Assembly: GCF_046507575.1 (NCBI RefSeq)
Contig: NZ_JBKFEY010000004.1
Span: forward strand, 124,001-188,000
Direction: 5' to 3'
Length of the DNA: 64,000 nucleotides
DNA from: Pontitalea aquivivens
GTDB lineage: Bacteria; Pseudomonadota; Alphaproteobacteria; Rhodobacterales; Rhodobacteraceae
In this document: positions 33,687 to 41,112 of the stretch, piece by piece
Layout of the letters: the number at the start of each line of letters is the position of its first letter
Numbering within the stretch: the stretch's first letter is position 1
Made by a program: the position numbers and the translations under genes
Notes under the pieces: generated by a model
Database searches by the model: none
Told to the model about the DNA's origin: nothing
What the model saw: the letters and a program-made list of their open reading frames with translations, nothing else

Positions 33687-33770
33687 GGGGGGCTGTCTGC
33701 CCCCCACGCCCTGCGGCCCCAATAGGGGCAGCAGGGCGTTCCCCCCGAGGATATTTGGGCAAATCCGAAG
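33687..33770 (+). repeat. Intergenic repeat, family B copy
   Basis: Hairpin GGGGGGCTGTCTGCCCCCC (33687-33705), a different middle hairpin (CCCTGC...GCAGGG arms with an inner CCCC-aata-GGGG), then the core GAGGATATTTGGGCAAA (33747-33763) ending CCGAAG. Same end modules as the copy at 31400 but an unrelated middle. It lies between the convergent priA and YeeE/YedE genes. Confidence 0.75.
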
Positions 33771-33775
33771 GGGGG

Positions 33776-34840
33776 TCAGGCGGTCTGGCCCTGCGGGCTG
33801 CGCTGATCGACCAGGAAATCCGTCACGATCGCGCCGATCCACATGCAGAACAGTGCAAGCCAGGCGGTGCCGGCAAAAATCGACCCGCCGGTGACGCCCG
33901 CGCCGATGGCGCAGCCCCCCGCCAGCATCGCGCCAAAGCCCATCAGGGCCGCCCCGATCATGGACCGGCGCATCACCTGCACCCCTTCAAAGGCCTGGAA
34001 GGCGAACTGCCGGCCCAGGACCGAGGACAGGAAGGCCCCGATCACCACGCCCGGCACAAGGCCCACGTCGAATTCCAGCACTGCGTCGCGATCCAGGAAG
34101 AACATCAGCGTATTGGCCGAGGGCCCCGAAAAAGTGGCTGACGTCACCGGGACCGGATCGAAGCTGACCTGTGACAAGGTCCAGGTCAGCACCCAGCCCA
34201 CCGCCACGGCAAAGCCCACGCCCGAGGCGAAGACAAGCACCCGGGTCCCGATCTGGTTGCGCCGCGACAGATACAGCGCCAGCGCCGCGACCCCGAGCCC
34301 GAAGGCAAGGCCAGACCAGTCCGGCAGGCGCAGGCTGGCCAGGAGGTTGACGTTTTCGCCCCCCGGCGTGGTCCAGATCGCCGCCAGACGGTCGCGCGCG
34401 GGGGACAGCACGCCCTTCAGGCTCATCTGGGCGACGACGGCGAAGATCAGCCCCGAGACGACCGAGCGCAGGTTGCCCGTGGATGCCAGCACCAGAAGCC
34501 GGCCCGAACAGCCCCGTGCCAGAACCATGCCCGCGCCGAACATCAGCCCGCCGATGATCGCGCCCGACCAGCTGCCGGGGACGGCCATCACGCGGCTGTC
34601 CCCGGCGCGGAACAGGCCCAGAAGCTGGGCGCCCTGCACCCAGACCACGGCGGTGGAAAAGGTCAGCAGCCAGACCGCGACCTTCGGCCCCAGCCTGCCG
34701 CGCGCGAATTCCACGGTGGCCGCCCGCAGGCAGAAGTTCGACCGTTGCGCGGCGACACCGAAGATGATGCCGGTGATCACCCCGAACAGCGCCGCTGTCG
34801 GCCCCTCGCCGATTCGTTCCACCAGAGCGATGATATCCAT
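33776..34840 (-). CDS. YeeE/YedE family membrane protein (thiosulfate/sulfur transport type)
   Basis: 354 residues, about nine predicted membrane helices. The family is known for thiosulfate uptake (TsuA/YeeE) through conserved cysteines in repeated short motifs; three are seen here: RSNFCLRAA (C37), LARGCSGRLL (C111) and LAGGCAIGAG (about residue 309). It is a fusion-length protein containing both halves that are sometimes split in two genes. No sulfurtransferase gene adjoins. An FNR-like site 60 bp upstream suggests oxygen-linked control. The substrate is inferred from the family only. Confidence 0.85.
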   Translation of the reverse strand: MDIIALVERIGEGPTAALFGVITGIIFGVAAQRSNFCLRAATVEFARGRLGPKVAVWLLTFSTAVVWVQGAQLLGLFRAGDSRVMAVPGSWSGAIIGGLMFGAGMVLARGCSGRLLVLASTGNLRSVVSGLIFAVVAQMSLKGVLSPARDRLAAIWTTPGGENVNLLASLRLPDWSGLAFGLGVAALALYLSRRNQIGTRVLVFASGVGFAVAVGWVLTWTLSQVSFDPVPVTSATFSGPSANTLMFFLDRDAVLEFDVGLVPGVVIGAFLSSVLGRQFAFQAFEGVQVMRRSMIGAALMGFGAMLAGGCAIGAGVTGGSIFAGTAWLALFCMWIGAIVTDFLVDQRSPQGQTA

Positions 34841-34899
34841 TCCGGTATCCCCCTTGCGCATGGACCGCGTCCGGGTGCCATGTTTCGACGCCCGGTGCC

Positions 34900-34913
34900 T
34901 TGATATAAATCAT
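34900..34913. promoter_or_regulatory. FNR/CRP-family box (TTGAT-N4-ATCAT)
   Basis: TTGATATAAATCAT matches the FNR consensus TTGAT-N4-ATCAA at nine of ten defined positions. It sits between the divergent YeeE/YedE gene (60 bp) and prmA (100 bp). FnrL controls many oxygen-responsive genes in Rhodobacter; the distance favours control of the transporter gene. Confidence 0.5.
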
Positions 34914-35013
34914 ACGCGAAACGCGCGCGCGGCGCAGCCCCGGCATGCAGCGCGGCTTGACGGGCGGGGCCCAAAGGCCCTAGCTGCGCGAAATCTTCAG
35001 CCGGGAGGCCGCG

Positions 35014-35883
35014 ATGCCCACCTTCACCGCTTTCACCACCCTTCCCGACCGCGACCGCGCCGAGGCGCTGGCCGAGATGCTGGAGGATCTTGATCCCGCG
35101 CCCTATGGCGTGGGCGTGTTCGAGATCGAGGATGGGTCGGAACGCTGGGAAGTCGGCAGCTATTTCCTGGAACACCCCGATGAAACCGTGCTGGCGCTGC
35201 TGGCGGTTGCGCATGGGGCGGAACCCTTCGCGGTGTCCGAACTGCCCGATGTCGATTGGGTCGCGCATGTGAAGCGCGAACTGGCCCCGGTCGTGGCAGG
35301 GCGGTTTTTTGTCTATGGAAGCCATGATGCGGACAAGGTTCCCGAAGGTTCCGTGCCCCTGCTGATTGAGGCGGCGATGGCCTTTGGAACCGGGCATCAC
35401 GGCACGACGCTGGGCTGCCTGACCGCGCTGGACCGGCTGGACCGGGCGGGCGCGCGCGCGCGGCGGGTGGCCGATATCGGCTGCGGCACGGCGGTGCTGG
35501 CAATGGCGGCGGCCAGGATCTGGCCCGATCCGGTCCTTGCCTCGGACATCGATCCGGTCGCGGTTGAAACGGCGGCGGCCAATGTCGTCGCGAACGGGCT
35601 TGAAGACCGGGTGACTTGTCTGGAAGCGGCGGGTTTCGATCATCCCCGCCTGCAGCAGGGCGCACCCTATGACCTGATCTTTGCCAATATCCTGAAAGGG
35701 CCGCTGATTGCGCTGGCCCCGGACATGGGCCGGTTCTGTGCCGAATCAGGGCATGTCATTCTGTCCGGCATCCTGCATGCGCAGGCGGATGAGGTGATCG
35801 CCGCCTATGAGGCGCAGGGATTTGTTCTGGTATCGCGCGATGAATTCGGCGACTGGACGACATTGGTTCTCAAACGAACATAA
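35014..35883 (+). CDS. prmA: Ribosomal protein L11 methyltransferase
   Basis: 289 residues. PrmA trimethylates several amino groups of ribosomal protein L11. The N-terminal L11-recognition domain (~1-100) precedes a class I SAM methyltransferase with motif I VADIGCGTAVLAMAA from about residue 152, the substrate motif FANILKGPLIAL, and the conserved AFGTGHHGTTLGCL segment. The start follows CGGGAGGCC. Monocistronic, divergent from the YeeE/YedE gene. Confidence 0.95.
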   Translation: MPTFTAFTTLPDRDRAEALAEMLEDLDPAPYGVGVFEIEDGSERWEVGSYFLEHPDETVLALLAVAHGAEPFAVSELPDVDWVAHVKRELAPVVAGRFFVYGSHDADKVPEGSVPLLIEAAMAFGTGHHGTTLGCLTALDRLDRAGARARRVADIGCGTAVLAMAAARIWPDPVLASDIDPVAVETAAANVVANGLEDRVTCLEAAGFDHPRLQQGAPYDLIFANILKGPLIALAPDMGRFCAESGHVILSGILHAQADEVIAAYEAQGFVLVSRDEFGDWTTLVLKRT

Positions 35884-35951
35884 TCGCCACATTTAACTGT
35901 CGAAATCCGGTCGAAAATAAGGCATGATGGCGGGTATCCGCCCTCTCATGC

Positions 35952-36311
35952 ATGGATCGACCGATGCCCGACCTGAACATGAAAGATTTTGAACACCGTC
36001 TGGGGCGCATCAACCGGATGCATGCCGCCGGGCGTTCGTTCGAAGCAAGGGATGCGCTGGGCCGCGCCGATTTCGACGCCGCGCGCGGGCGTCGGCGGAT
36101 CGCGATCCCGCTGCGTTCAATCGCGTTGGTGCTGGCAGCGGTGCTTTTGTTCAAGGGGGCGATCCTGGCGCAATTGGGTTCCGGGGGGTATCAGGACAGG
36201 GTCGCAGCCCTTGCCGCGGGAACCATCGGCGAACAGGTCAGCGCCTGGGTGCTGCACCCTGACCCGGCCAGCCATTGGATTGCCGCCATGATCAAATCGG
36301 TTTTGAACTGA
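35952..36311 (+). CDS. Small membrane-anchored protein of unknown function
   Basis: 119 residues; later in-frame ATGs at 35964 and 35979 are possible starts, and none has a strong Shine-Dalgarno. A basic N-terminal region (MKDFEHRLGRINRMH) precedes one membrane helix (IALVLAAVLLFKGAILAQL, ~57-75), with the C-terminal ~45 residues outside the membrane. No family was recognised, although similar proteins exist in Rhodobacteraceae as I recall. It ends 16 bp before a strong bidirectional terminator shared with the DUF1127 gene. Confidence 0.7.
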   Translation: MDRPMPDLNMKDFEHRLGRINRMHAAGRSFEARDALGRADFDAARGRRRIAIPLRSIALVLAAVLLFKGAILAQLGSGGYQDRVAALAAGTIGEQVSAWVLHPDPASHWIAAMIKSVLN

Positions 36312-36327
36312 GGTTATTTCAGCACGA

Positions 36328-36361
36328 AAAAGGCCGTGCCGGGGTACCGGCACGGCCTTTT
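36328..36361. terminator. Bidirectional intrinsic terminator
   Basis: A perfect 15-bp stem, AAAAGGCCGTGCCGG (36328-36342) with CCGGCACGGCCTTTT (36347-36361), loop GGTA. The T/A tracts on both arms let it terminate the plus-strand small membrane gene and the minus-strand DUF1127 gene. Confidence 0.93.
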
Positions 36362-36382
36362 CATTTGTCGCGTGGCGCTGGT

Positions 36383-36574
36383 TCAGCCACGCGCGACCCG
36401 GGCAATATCGCCGCGGGAAATACCGATATCGTCCAGTTCGCGATCGCTCAGCTTCATCAGCGCGGCACGAGTCACGCGCGCATCGTTCCATGCCAGGATG
36501 GCGGCAACCAGTTTCGTCACGAACCCGGGACGGCCGCTCCGGGTCAGGACGCGGTGGGTGTCATAGGCGGACAT
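36383..36574 (-). CDS. DUF1127 family small protein
   Basis: 63 residues. The C-terminal half is the DUF1127 (YjiS-like) motif: ALMKLSDRELDDIGISRGDI, with an arginine-rich tail. Small DUF1127 proteins in alphaproteobacteria have been linked to RNA binding and phosphate or stress responses, and in Rhodobacter one such gene is co-transcribed with CcsR small RNAs. AAGGA lies 8 bp before the start. A large inverted repeat lies in its upstream region and a perfect terminator 22 bp after its stop. Confidence 0.88.
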   Translation of the reverse strand: MSAYDTHRVLTRSGRPGFVTKLVAAILAWNDARVTRAALMKLSDRELDDIGISRGDIARVARG

Positions 36575-36883
36575 TTCCGTGATCCTTCATAAGGTGCATT
36601 GTTTTCGGGCACCCGGCCCGATGCGGCGCACCTAAGCCGGGCCGGGTGCGAAAACAACCGACAGGGCGGCAGGCCCGATATGCGCCTGCCGCATGGCTTG
36701 GTGCGGGGGGGACGGGCGTTCTTCCGCTGCGGCGCGGCGGCGGACGATTCCGCGCTGCGGCGTCAACTTTCCGGCAAACCCGGAACGACCGTTCTTTTGC
36801 CTGCGGGATCTGTTCGCGCTTTGCGATGTTCTCTTTTCGTGCTAGTCGTGTGAAAAAGGCAACAGAGCAGGCGGAACAGGCAC
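36575..36883. other. 309-bp divergent intergenic region (DUF1127 / ruvC)
   Basis: No credible gene: short frames exist (for example 36599-36853 plus) but have no family resemblance or ribosome binding site. It contains a 17-bp-stem inverted repeat at 36601-36655 near DUF1127 and a GTTC-rich segment (36812-36842) near ruvC that resembles part of an alphaproteobacterial SOS box. The DNA from ~36780 to 36860 is more AT-rich and should hold the ruvC promoter. Confidence 0.5.
36601..36655. promoter_or_regulatory. Large inverted repeat upstream of the DUF1127 gene
   Basis: GTTTTCG plus CACCCGGCCC (36601-36607, 36610-36619; two-base bulge GG) are perfectly complementary to GGGCCGGGTG plus CGAAAAC (36639-36648, 36649-36655). 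A 17-bp stem with a 19-nt loop, starting 26 bp before the DUF1127 start codon. No T-run, so probably not a terminator; it would be a leader structure if transcription starts further upstream. Confidence 0.5.
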
Positions 36884-37390
36884 ATGCGCGTGATCGGAAT
36901 CGATCCGGGGCTTCGCAACCTCGGCTGGGGCGTGATCGAGATGACGGGTTCGCGGCTGACGCATGTCGCCAATGGGATCATCCATTCCGAAGGGCAGGAT
37001 CTGGCGCTGCGTCTGCGTTCGCTTTATGCGGCCCTGACCGCGGTGATCGCCCGGCACGCCCCTGACGCGGCGGCGGTGGAACAGACCTTCGTGAACAAGG
37101 ATGCGGTGGCCACGCTGAAACTGGGTCAGGCGCGCGGCATCGCGCTGCTGGCGCCGGCCCAGGCGGGGCTGAGCGTGGGGGAATACGCCCCCAACGCGGT
37201 GAAAAAGGCGGTGGTCGGCGTGGGCCATGCCGACAAGGGCCAGATCCAGCACATGGTCAGGTTTCAGTTGCCGGGGGTGGATCTGGCAGGCCCCGACGCG
37301 GCCGATGCGCTTGCCGTGGCGATCTGCCACGCCCACCACCTGCAATCGGCGGGCCGCATGGCGGCGGCGATGAAAGGGAAAGTCGCATGA
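36884..37390 (+). CDS. ruvC: Holliday junction endonuclease RuvC
   Basis: 168 residues. RuvC cuts Holliday junctions symmetrically as a dimer. The acidic catalytic residues are present: D7 (IGIDPGLRNLG), E66 (AAVEQTF), D138 and D141 (GPDAADALAVAICHA). Basic DNA-contact residues include NAVKKAVVG. First gene of ruvC-ruvA-ruvB; its stop overlaps the ruvA start by 4 bp. A weak SOS-like sequence lies 42 bp upstream. Confidence 0.96.
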   Translation: MRVIGIDPGLRNLGWGVIEMTGSRLTHVANGIIHSEGQDLALRLRSLYAALTAVIARHAPDAAAVEQTFVNKDAVATLKLGQARGIALLAPAQAGLSVGEYAPNAVKKAVVGVGHADKGQIQHMVRFQLPGVDLAGPDAADALAVAICHAHHLQSAGRMAAAMKGKVA

Positions 37391-38055
37391 TCGGGCGGAT
37401 CGCGGGCACCATCCTGCACCGGGCGATGGACCATGTCCTGATCGACGTGCGCGGCGTGGGCTATGTCGTCCATGTCTCGGCCCGAACCGCCGGCAGCCTG
37501 CCGCCGGTGGGCCAGGCCTGCGCACTTTATACCGACCTGCTGGTGCGCGAGGATCTGTTGCAATTGTTCGGGTTTCCCAGCCTTCTGGAAAAGGAATGGC
37601 ACCGCCTGCTGACCTCGGTGCAAGGCATTGGCGCCAAGGCGTCGCTTGCGATCCTGGGCACCCTGGGCGCCGAGGGTGTGGGCCGGGCCATTGCGCTGGG
37701 CGATTGGTCCGCGATCAAGGCCGCGCCCGGGGTGGGGCCGAAACTGGCCCAGCGTGTGGTGATGGAACTCAGGGACAAGGCGCCCTCGGTCATGGCGATG
37801 GGCGGGGCCCTGACGGTCGATCTGGCCCCATCGGATGAGGTGGTCGAACCGGCCCCCCGGCCGCGCAAGGCCGCCGCCCCGCCCCCCGCGCCACAGGTCA
37901 ATTCCACCGCCGAGGCGCTCAGCGCGCTGACCAACCTGGGCTACAACCCGTCCGAGGCCGCGGCCGCCGTGGCACAGGCCTCGGAAAATCCCGAAGCCAG
38001 CGATACCGCGAAACTCATCCGCGCAGCCCTGCGCCTTCTGGCCCCGAAAGGCTGA
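37387..38055 (+). CDS. ruvA: Holliday junction DNA helicase subunit RuvA
   Basis: 222 residues. RuvA binds the four-way junction as a tetramer and recruits RuvB. N-terminal OB fold (MIGRIAGTILHRAMDHVLIDVRG region), then helix-hairpin-helix repeats (LLTSVQGIGAKASLAILG and IKAAPGVGPKLAQRVVMEL), a Pro/Ala-rich linker (~150-177), and the C-terminal RuvB-binding domain (ALTNLGYNPSEAAAAVAQA). A family A repeat separates it from ruvB. Confidence 0.96.
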   Translation: MIGRIAGTILHRAMDHVLIDVRGVGYVVHVSARTAGSLPPVGQACALYTDLLVREDLLQLFGFPSLLEKEWHRLLTSVQGIGAKASLAILGTLGAEGVGRAIALGDWSAIKAAPGVGPKLAQRVVMELRDKAPSVMAMGGALTVDLAPSDEVVEPAPRPRKAAAPPPAPQVNSTAEALSALTNLGYNPSEAAAAVAQASENPEASDTAKLIRAALRLLAPKG

Positions 38056-38058
38056 TCC

Positions 38059-38106
38059 CTTCTTCTTGGCCGAAATACTCCGGGGGTGCGGGGGCAGCGC
38101 CCCCGC
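38059..38106 (-). repeat. Intergenic repeat, family A copy with hairpin
   Basis: In the ruvA-ruvB gap, the family A core on the minus strand (plus-strand CTTCTTCTTGGCCGAAATA from 38059) is followed by hairpin GCGGGGGC-agc-GCCCCCGC (38088-38106). It lies inside an operon, so it would be transcribed into the ruv mRNA. Confidence 0.75.
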
Positions 38107-38143
38107 TTGCAACGCCCGCCAATAGGCACGACACTGGCGCATC

Positions 38144-39217
38144 ATGACCGAACCCGACCCCACCCTTCGCCCCGACCGGCTGCCCGATGACGCGGACCGC
38201 GCGCTCCGCCCGCAGGCGCTTGAAGACTTCGTGGGCCAGGCCGAAGCCCGCGCCAATCTGCGCGTTTTCATCGAAAGCGCCAGGATGCGCGGGCAGGCGA
38301 TGGATCATACCCTGTTCCATGGCCCCCCGGGTCTGGGCAAGACCACGCTGGCGCAGATCATGGCGCGCGAACTGGGGGTGAACTTCAAGATGACCTCGGG
38401 GCCGGTGCTGGCCAAGGCGGGCGATCTGGCCGCGATCCTGACCAACCTTGAGGCGCGCGATGTCCTGTTCATCGACGAGATCCACCGCCTGAATCCGGCT
38501 GTGGAAGAGGTGCTTTATCCCGCGATGGAGGATTTTGAGCTTGATCTGGTGATCGGCGAAGGTCCCGCCGCGCGCACCGTCCGGATCGAATTGCAGCCCT
38601 TCACGCTGGTGGGGGCCACAACGCGGCTGGGGCTTCTGACGACGCCGCTGCGCGACCGCTTTGGCATTCCCACCCGGCTGCAATTCTATACCGAGGATGA
38701 GCTGGACCTGATCGTGGCGCGTGGCGCGCGGCTTCTGGGCATTCCGGCCGAACCGGCCGGCACGCGCGAAATTGCGCGGCGCGCGCGCGGCACGCCGCGG
38801 ATCGCAGGCCGGCTGTTGCGCCGGGTCGTTGATTTCGCGCTGGTTGAGGGGGACGGGCGGCTGACGTGCGAGATTGCCGATGGCTCGTTGACCCGTCTGG
38901 GTGTGGACAAGCTGGGGCTGGACGGGGCCGATCGGCGCTATCTGATGCTGATCGCGGAACATTATGGCGGGGGCCCGGTTGGGGTCGAGACGATTTCCGC
39001 CGCGCTGTCGGAAAGCCGCGACGCGATCGAAGAGGTGATCGAGCCTTATCTGCTGCAGCAGGGCCTGATCAGCCGCACCCCGCGCGGGCGGATGCTGGGT
39101 GCCCGCGCCTGGCGGCATCTGGGCCTTGCGGCGCCGGTGGCGGCAGGTGCGGTGTCCGGTGCGTCATCCGGGGCGTCATCGGGGAAGCCGCAGCCAGACC
39201 TGTTCGGGGATGGATAG
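38144..39217 (+). CDS. ruvB: Holliday junction DNA helicase subunit RuvB
   Basis: 357 residues. The AAA+ motor that drives branch migration. Walker A is GPPGLGKTT (60-68), Walker B LFIDEIHR (108-115), sensor 1 GATTRLG, and the arginine-finger region is LRDRFGIPTRL. A winged-helix C-terminal domain follows (IEPYLLQQGLISRTPRGR). The last ~20 residues are a Ser/Ala-rich tail. 88 bp separate it from ruvA, filled by a repeat. Confidence 0.96.
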   Translation: MTEPDPTLRPDRLPDDADRALRPQALEDFVGQAEARANLRVFIESARMRGQAMDHTLFHGPPGLGKTTLAQIMARELGVNFKMTSGPVLAKAGDLAAILTNLEARDVLFIDEIHRLNPAVEEVLYPAMEDFELDLVIGEGPAARTVRIELQPFTLVGATTRLGLLTTPLRDRFGIPTRLQFYTEDELDLIVARGARLLGIPAEPAGTREIARRARGTPRIAGRLLRRVVDFALVEGDGRLTCEIADGSLTRLGVDKLGLDGADRRYLMLIAEHYGGGPVGVETISAALSESRDAIEEVIEPYLLQQGLISRTPRGRMLGARAWRHLGLAAPVAAGAVSGASSGASSGKPQPDLFGDG

Positions 39218-39224
39218 CGCGGAC

Positions 39225-39257
39225 GCCTCCGGCGGGAGTATTTGGGCCAAGAAGAAG
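39225..39257 (+). repeat. Intergenic repeat, family A copy
   Basis: Family A core without a hairpin: CTCCGGCGGGAGTATTTG then GGCCAAGAAGAAG. It begins 8 bp after the ruvB stop and ends 10 bp before the next start codon, so its AAGAAGG end contributes to the ribosome binding site of the 210-residue gene. Confidence 0.75.
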
Positions 39258-39267
39258 GGGAACCAGG

Positions 39268-39900
39268 ATGCAGGCAGCAGAGGTCGAGGCGCTGTTTACC
39301 CGCGGCACGGGCGAATATCTGTTCGCACGCTGGGGGCGGCCGATCGTTCCGGTGGTCTTTGGGGTCAATGCCACGACGCTTTCGGTCGTGAAGGGTGCGG
39401 TTGAGGCGGTGGTGGCGCTGGCGGGCCACAAGATGGCCGAAACCGACCCCGAACTGGGCGCGAACCTGATGATCTTTTTTTTCCGTGACTGGCATGAATT
39501 GCTGGATGTGCCCAATCTGGACCAGCTGATCGAGGGGTTGCACGATCTGGTGGTGCGGCTGGATGACGGGGGCGCGAACCAGTATCGCGTGTTCCGTTTT
39601 GACCAGGAAGGCGCGATCCGGGCCTGTTTCGCCTTTGTGCGGATGGATGAGGCGCTGGATGAGGTGCCCGCCGAGACCCTGGCGCTGAGCCAGGCGGTGC
39701 AGATGATCCTGCTGTGGTCGGACCGCGCCTTTGCCGAGGCCTCGCCCCTGGCGCTGGCGCGCGGGGTGACGGTGTTGCGCCCCGGGATCGCCGCGGTGAT
39801 CCGGGCGGGCTATGACCCGGTGCTGCCTGCGGTGGCGCGCGACCCCGCCCATGCGCTGCGGCTTGCGGCCCGGACCGGGGCGGCGGGGGGCGTGCAATGA
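39268..39900 (+). CDS. Conserved protein of unknown function between ruvB and ybgC
   Basis: 210 residues, soluble, no signal peptide or membrane helix. Not recognised. Visible features: an N-terminal RGTGEYLFARWGRPIVPVVFG, a central acidic/hydrophobic region (FFFRDWHELLDVPNLDQLIEGL), and a C-terminal Ala-rich segment. It contains no nucleotide-binding or metal motifs that I can see. The start has AAGGGGAACCAGG upstream. Its stop overlaps the ybgC start by 4 bp, which ties it to the Tol-Pal operon by translation. Confidence 0.8.
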   Translation: MQAAEVEALFTRGTGEYLFARWGRPIVPVVFGVNATTLSVVKGAVEAVVALAGHKMAETDPELGANLMIFFFRDWHELLDVPNLDQLIEGLHDLVVRLDDGGANQYRVFRFDQEGAIRACFAFVRMDEALDEVPAETLALSQAVQMILLWSDRAFAEASPLALARGVTVLRPGIAAVIRAGYDPVLPAVARDPAHALRLAARTGAAGGVQ

Positions 39901-40358
39901 CCCATGCTTTTCCCGTTCGTGTCTATTACGAGGACACCGACCTGGCGGGCATTGTTTATTACGCCAATTATCTGAAGTTCATCGAGCGGGGCCGGTCGGA
40001 ATGGATTCGCGCGCTGGGCGTGGATCAGGCGGCGATGAAGCGCGATCATGGCATCGTCTTTGCCGTGCGCCGGGTCGAGGCCGATTACCTGCGCCCTGCG
40101 CGTTTCGATGATGAGCTTTGCGTCACCACCGTGCCTGTGTCCGCCTCGGGCGCGCGCATCGTTCTGGAACAAGAGGTGCGGCGCGCGGGCGAGCGGCTGT
40201 TTGCCGCGGCCGTGACCCTTGTGTGCCTTGGCGACGGCGGTGCGCCTGCGCGGCTTCCTGCCGATATCCGGCACAAGATCGCGCCCGCCTTGCGCCAGGC
40301 GCGGGGCATCGGGCCAAATGACGCAGTTGTTATGGCGCTCCCCCTGAACCTTGTATAG
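39897..40358 (+). CDS. ybgC: Tol-Pal-associated acyl-CoA thioesterase YbgC
   Basis: 153 residues, hot-dog fold. The 4HBT signature YYEDTDLAGIVYYANYLKF carries the catalytic aspartate (about D15) followed by ERGRSEWIRALG. YbgC hydrolyses short acyl-CoA or acyl-ACP species and is nearly always the first gene of the tol-pal cluster. It overlaps the preceding unknown gene by 4 bp. The end of the gene carries a possible -10 box (TATAGAAT, 40353-40360) for tolQ. Confidence 0.94.
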   Translation: MTHAFPVRVYYEDTDLAGIVYYANYLKFIERGRSEWIRALGVDQAAMKRDHGIVFAVRRVEADYLRPARFDDELCVTTVPVSASGARIVLEQEVRRAGERLFAAAVTLVCLGDGGAPARLPADIRHKIAPALRQARGIGPNDAVVMALPLNLV

Positions 40359-40413
40359 AATCACTGTTAATCAGAGCCGCGAGAATGTGGCCCCAACCGG
40401 CGAGCAGTGACAG

Positions 40414-41109
40414 ATGGAAACCGAAGCCCTTGCGATGGCGCAGGAGATTGACTTCTCCCTTGTGGCGCTGTTCGCGCGCGCATCCTTTATCGTTCAAGTC
40501 GTGATGATCATGCTGATCGTGGCCAGTTTCTGGTCCTGGTCGATCATCATCCGCAAGTTCATCACCTTCCGCGCCGCCCGCGCCGAAGCCGCGACCTTTG
40601 ATCGCGCCTTCTGGTCGGGTGAGCCGCTGGATGAGTTGTTTGACCAGATCGGTCCGGCACCGGACGGGGCCAGCCAGAAGATCTTTGCCGCCGGGATGCT
40701 GGAATGGCGCCGCAGTCACCGCAGCGATGGCGCGCTGATCACCGGGGCGCAGGCGCGCATTGACCGGTCGATGGATGTGGCGATCGCCAAGGAGACCGAG
40801 TATCTGAACGCAGGCCTGCCGTTCCTGGCGACCGTCGGGTCGACCGCGCCCTTCGTGGGGCTGTTCGGCACGGTCTGGGGGATCAAGGTTGCCTTCGAGG
40901 AAATCGCGATTTCGCAAAACACCTCGCTTGCCGTCGTGGCGCCCGGGATTTCCGAGGCGCTTCTGGCCACGGGTCTGGGCCTGCTGGCGGCGATCCCGGC
41001 GGTGATCTTTTACAACAAGCTGTCGGCCGATGCCGACCGCATCGCCTCGGGGTATGAGGCCTTTGCCGACGAATTCGCCACGATCCTGTCGCGCCAGCTG
41101 GACGCCTGA
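40414..41109 (+). CDS. tolQ: TolQ, Tol-Pal proton channel subunit
   Basis: 231 residues with three membrane helices (about 22-45, 135-155, 170-195). TolQ and TolR form the proton-driven motor energising TolA for outer-membrane constriction at division. Typical sequence: ARASFIVQVVMIMLIVASFWSW, then FLATVGSTAPFVGLFGTVWGI and ATGLGLLAAIPAVIFYNKL. It follows ybgC by 55 bp and precedes tolR by 3 bp. Confidence 0.96.
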   Translation: METEALAMAQEIDFSLVALFARASFIVQVVMIMLIVASFWSWSIIIRKFITFRAARAEAATFDRAFWSGEPLDELFDQIGPAPDGASQKIFAAGMLEWRRSHRSDGALITGAQARIDRSMDVAIAKETEYLNAGLPFLATVGSTAPFVGLFGTVWGIKVAFEEIAISQNTSLAVVAPGISEALLATGLGLLAAIPAVIFYNKLSADADRIASGYEAFADEFATILSRQLDA

Positions 41110-41112
41110 GCC

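Noticed and set aside
36812..36831. GTTC-N12-GTTC direct repeat upstream of ruvC
   Set aside because: Spacing is 12, not the 7 required for an alphaproteobacterial LexA site; the overlapping GTTC-N7-GTGC is reported instead as a weak candidate.
36599..36853. 84-codon open frame in the DUF1127-ruvC gap
   Set aside because: No ribosome binding site or family resemblance; it runs through a palindrome and the ruvC promoter region.
39469..39483. T-run (eight T) near 39475 as a terminator
   Set aside because: It lies inside the coding sequence of the 210-residue gene (Phe codons) and has no preceding hairpin.
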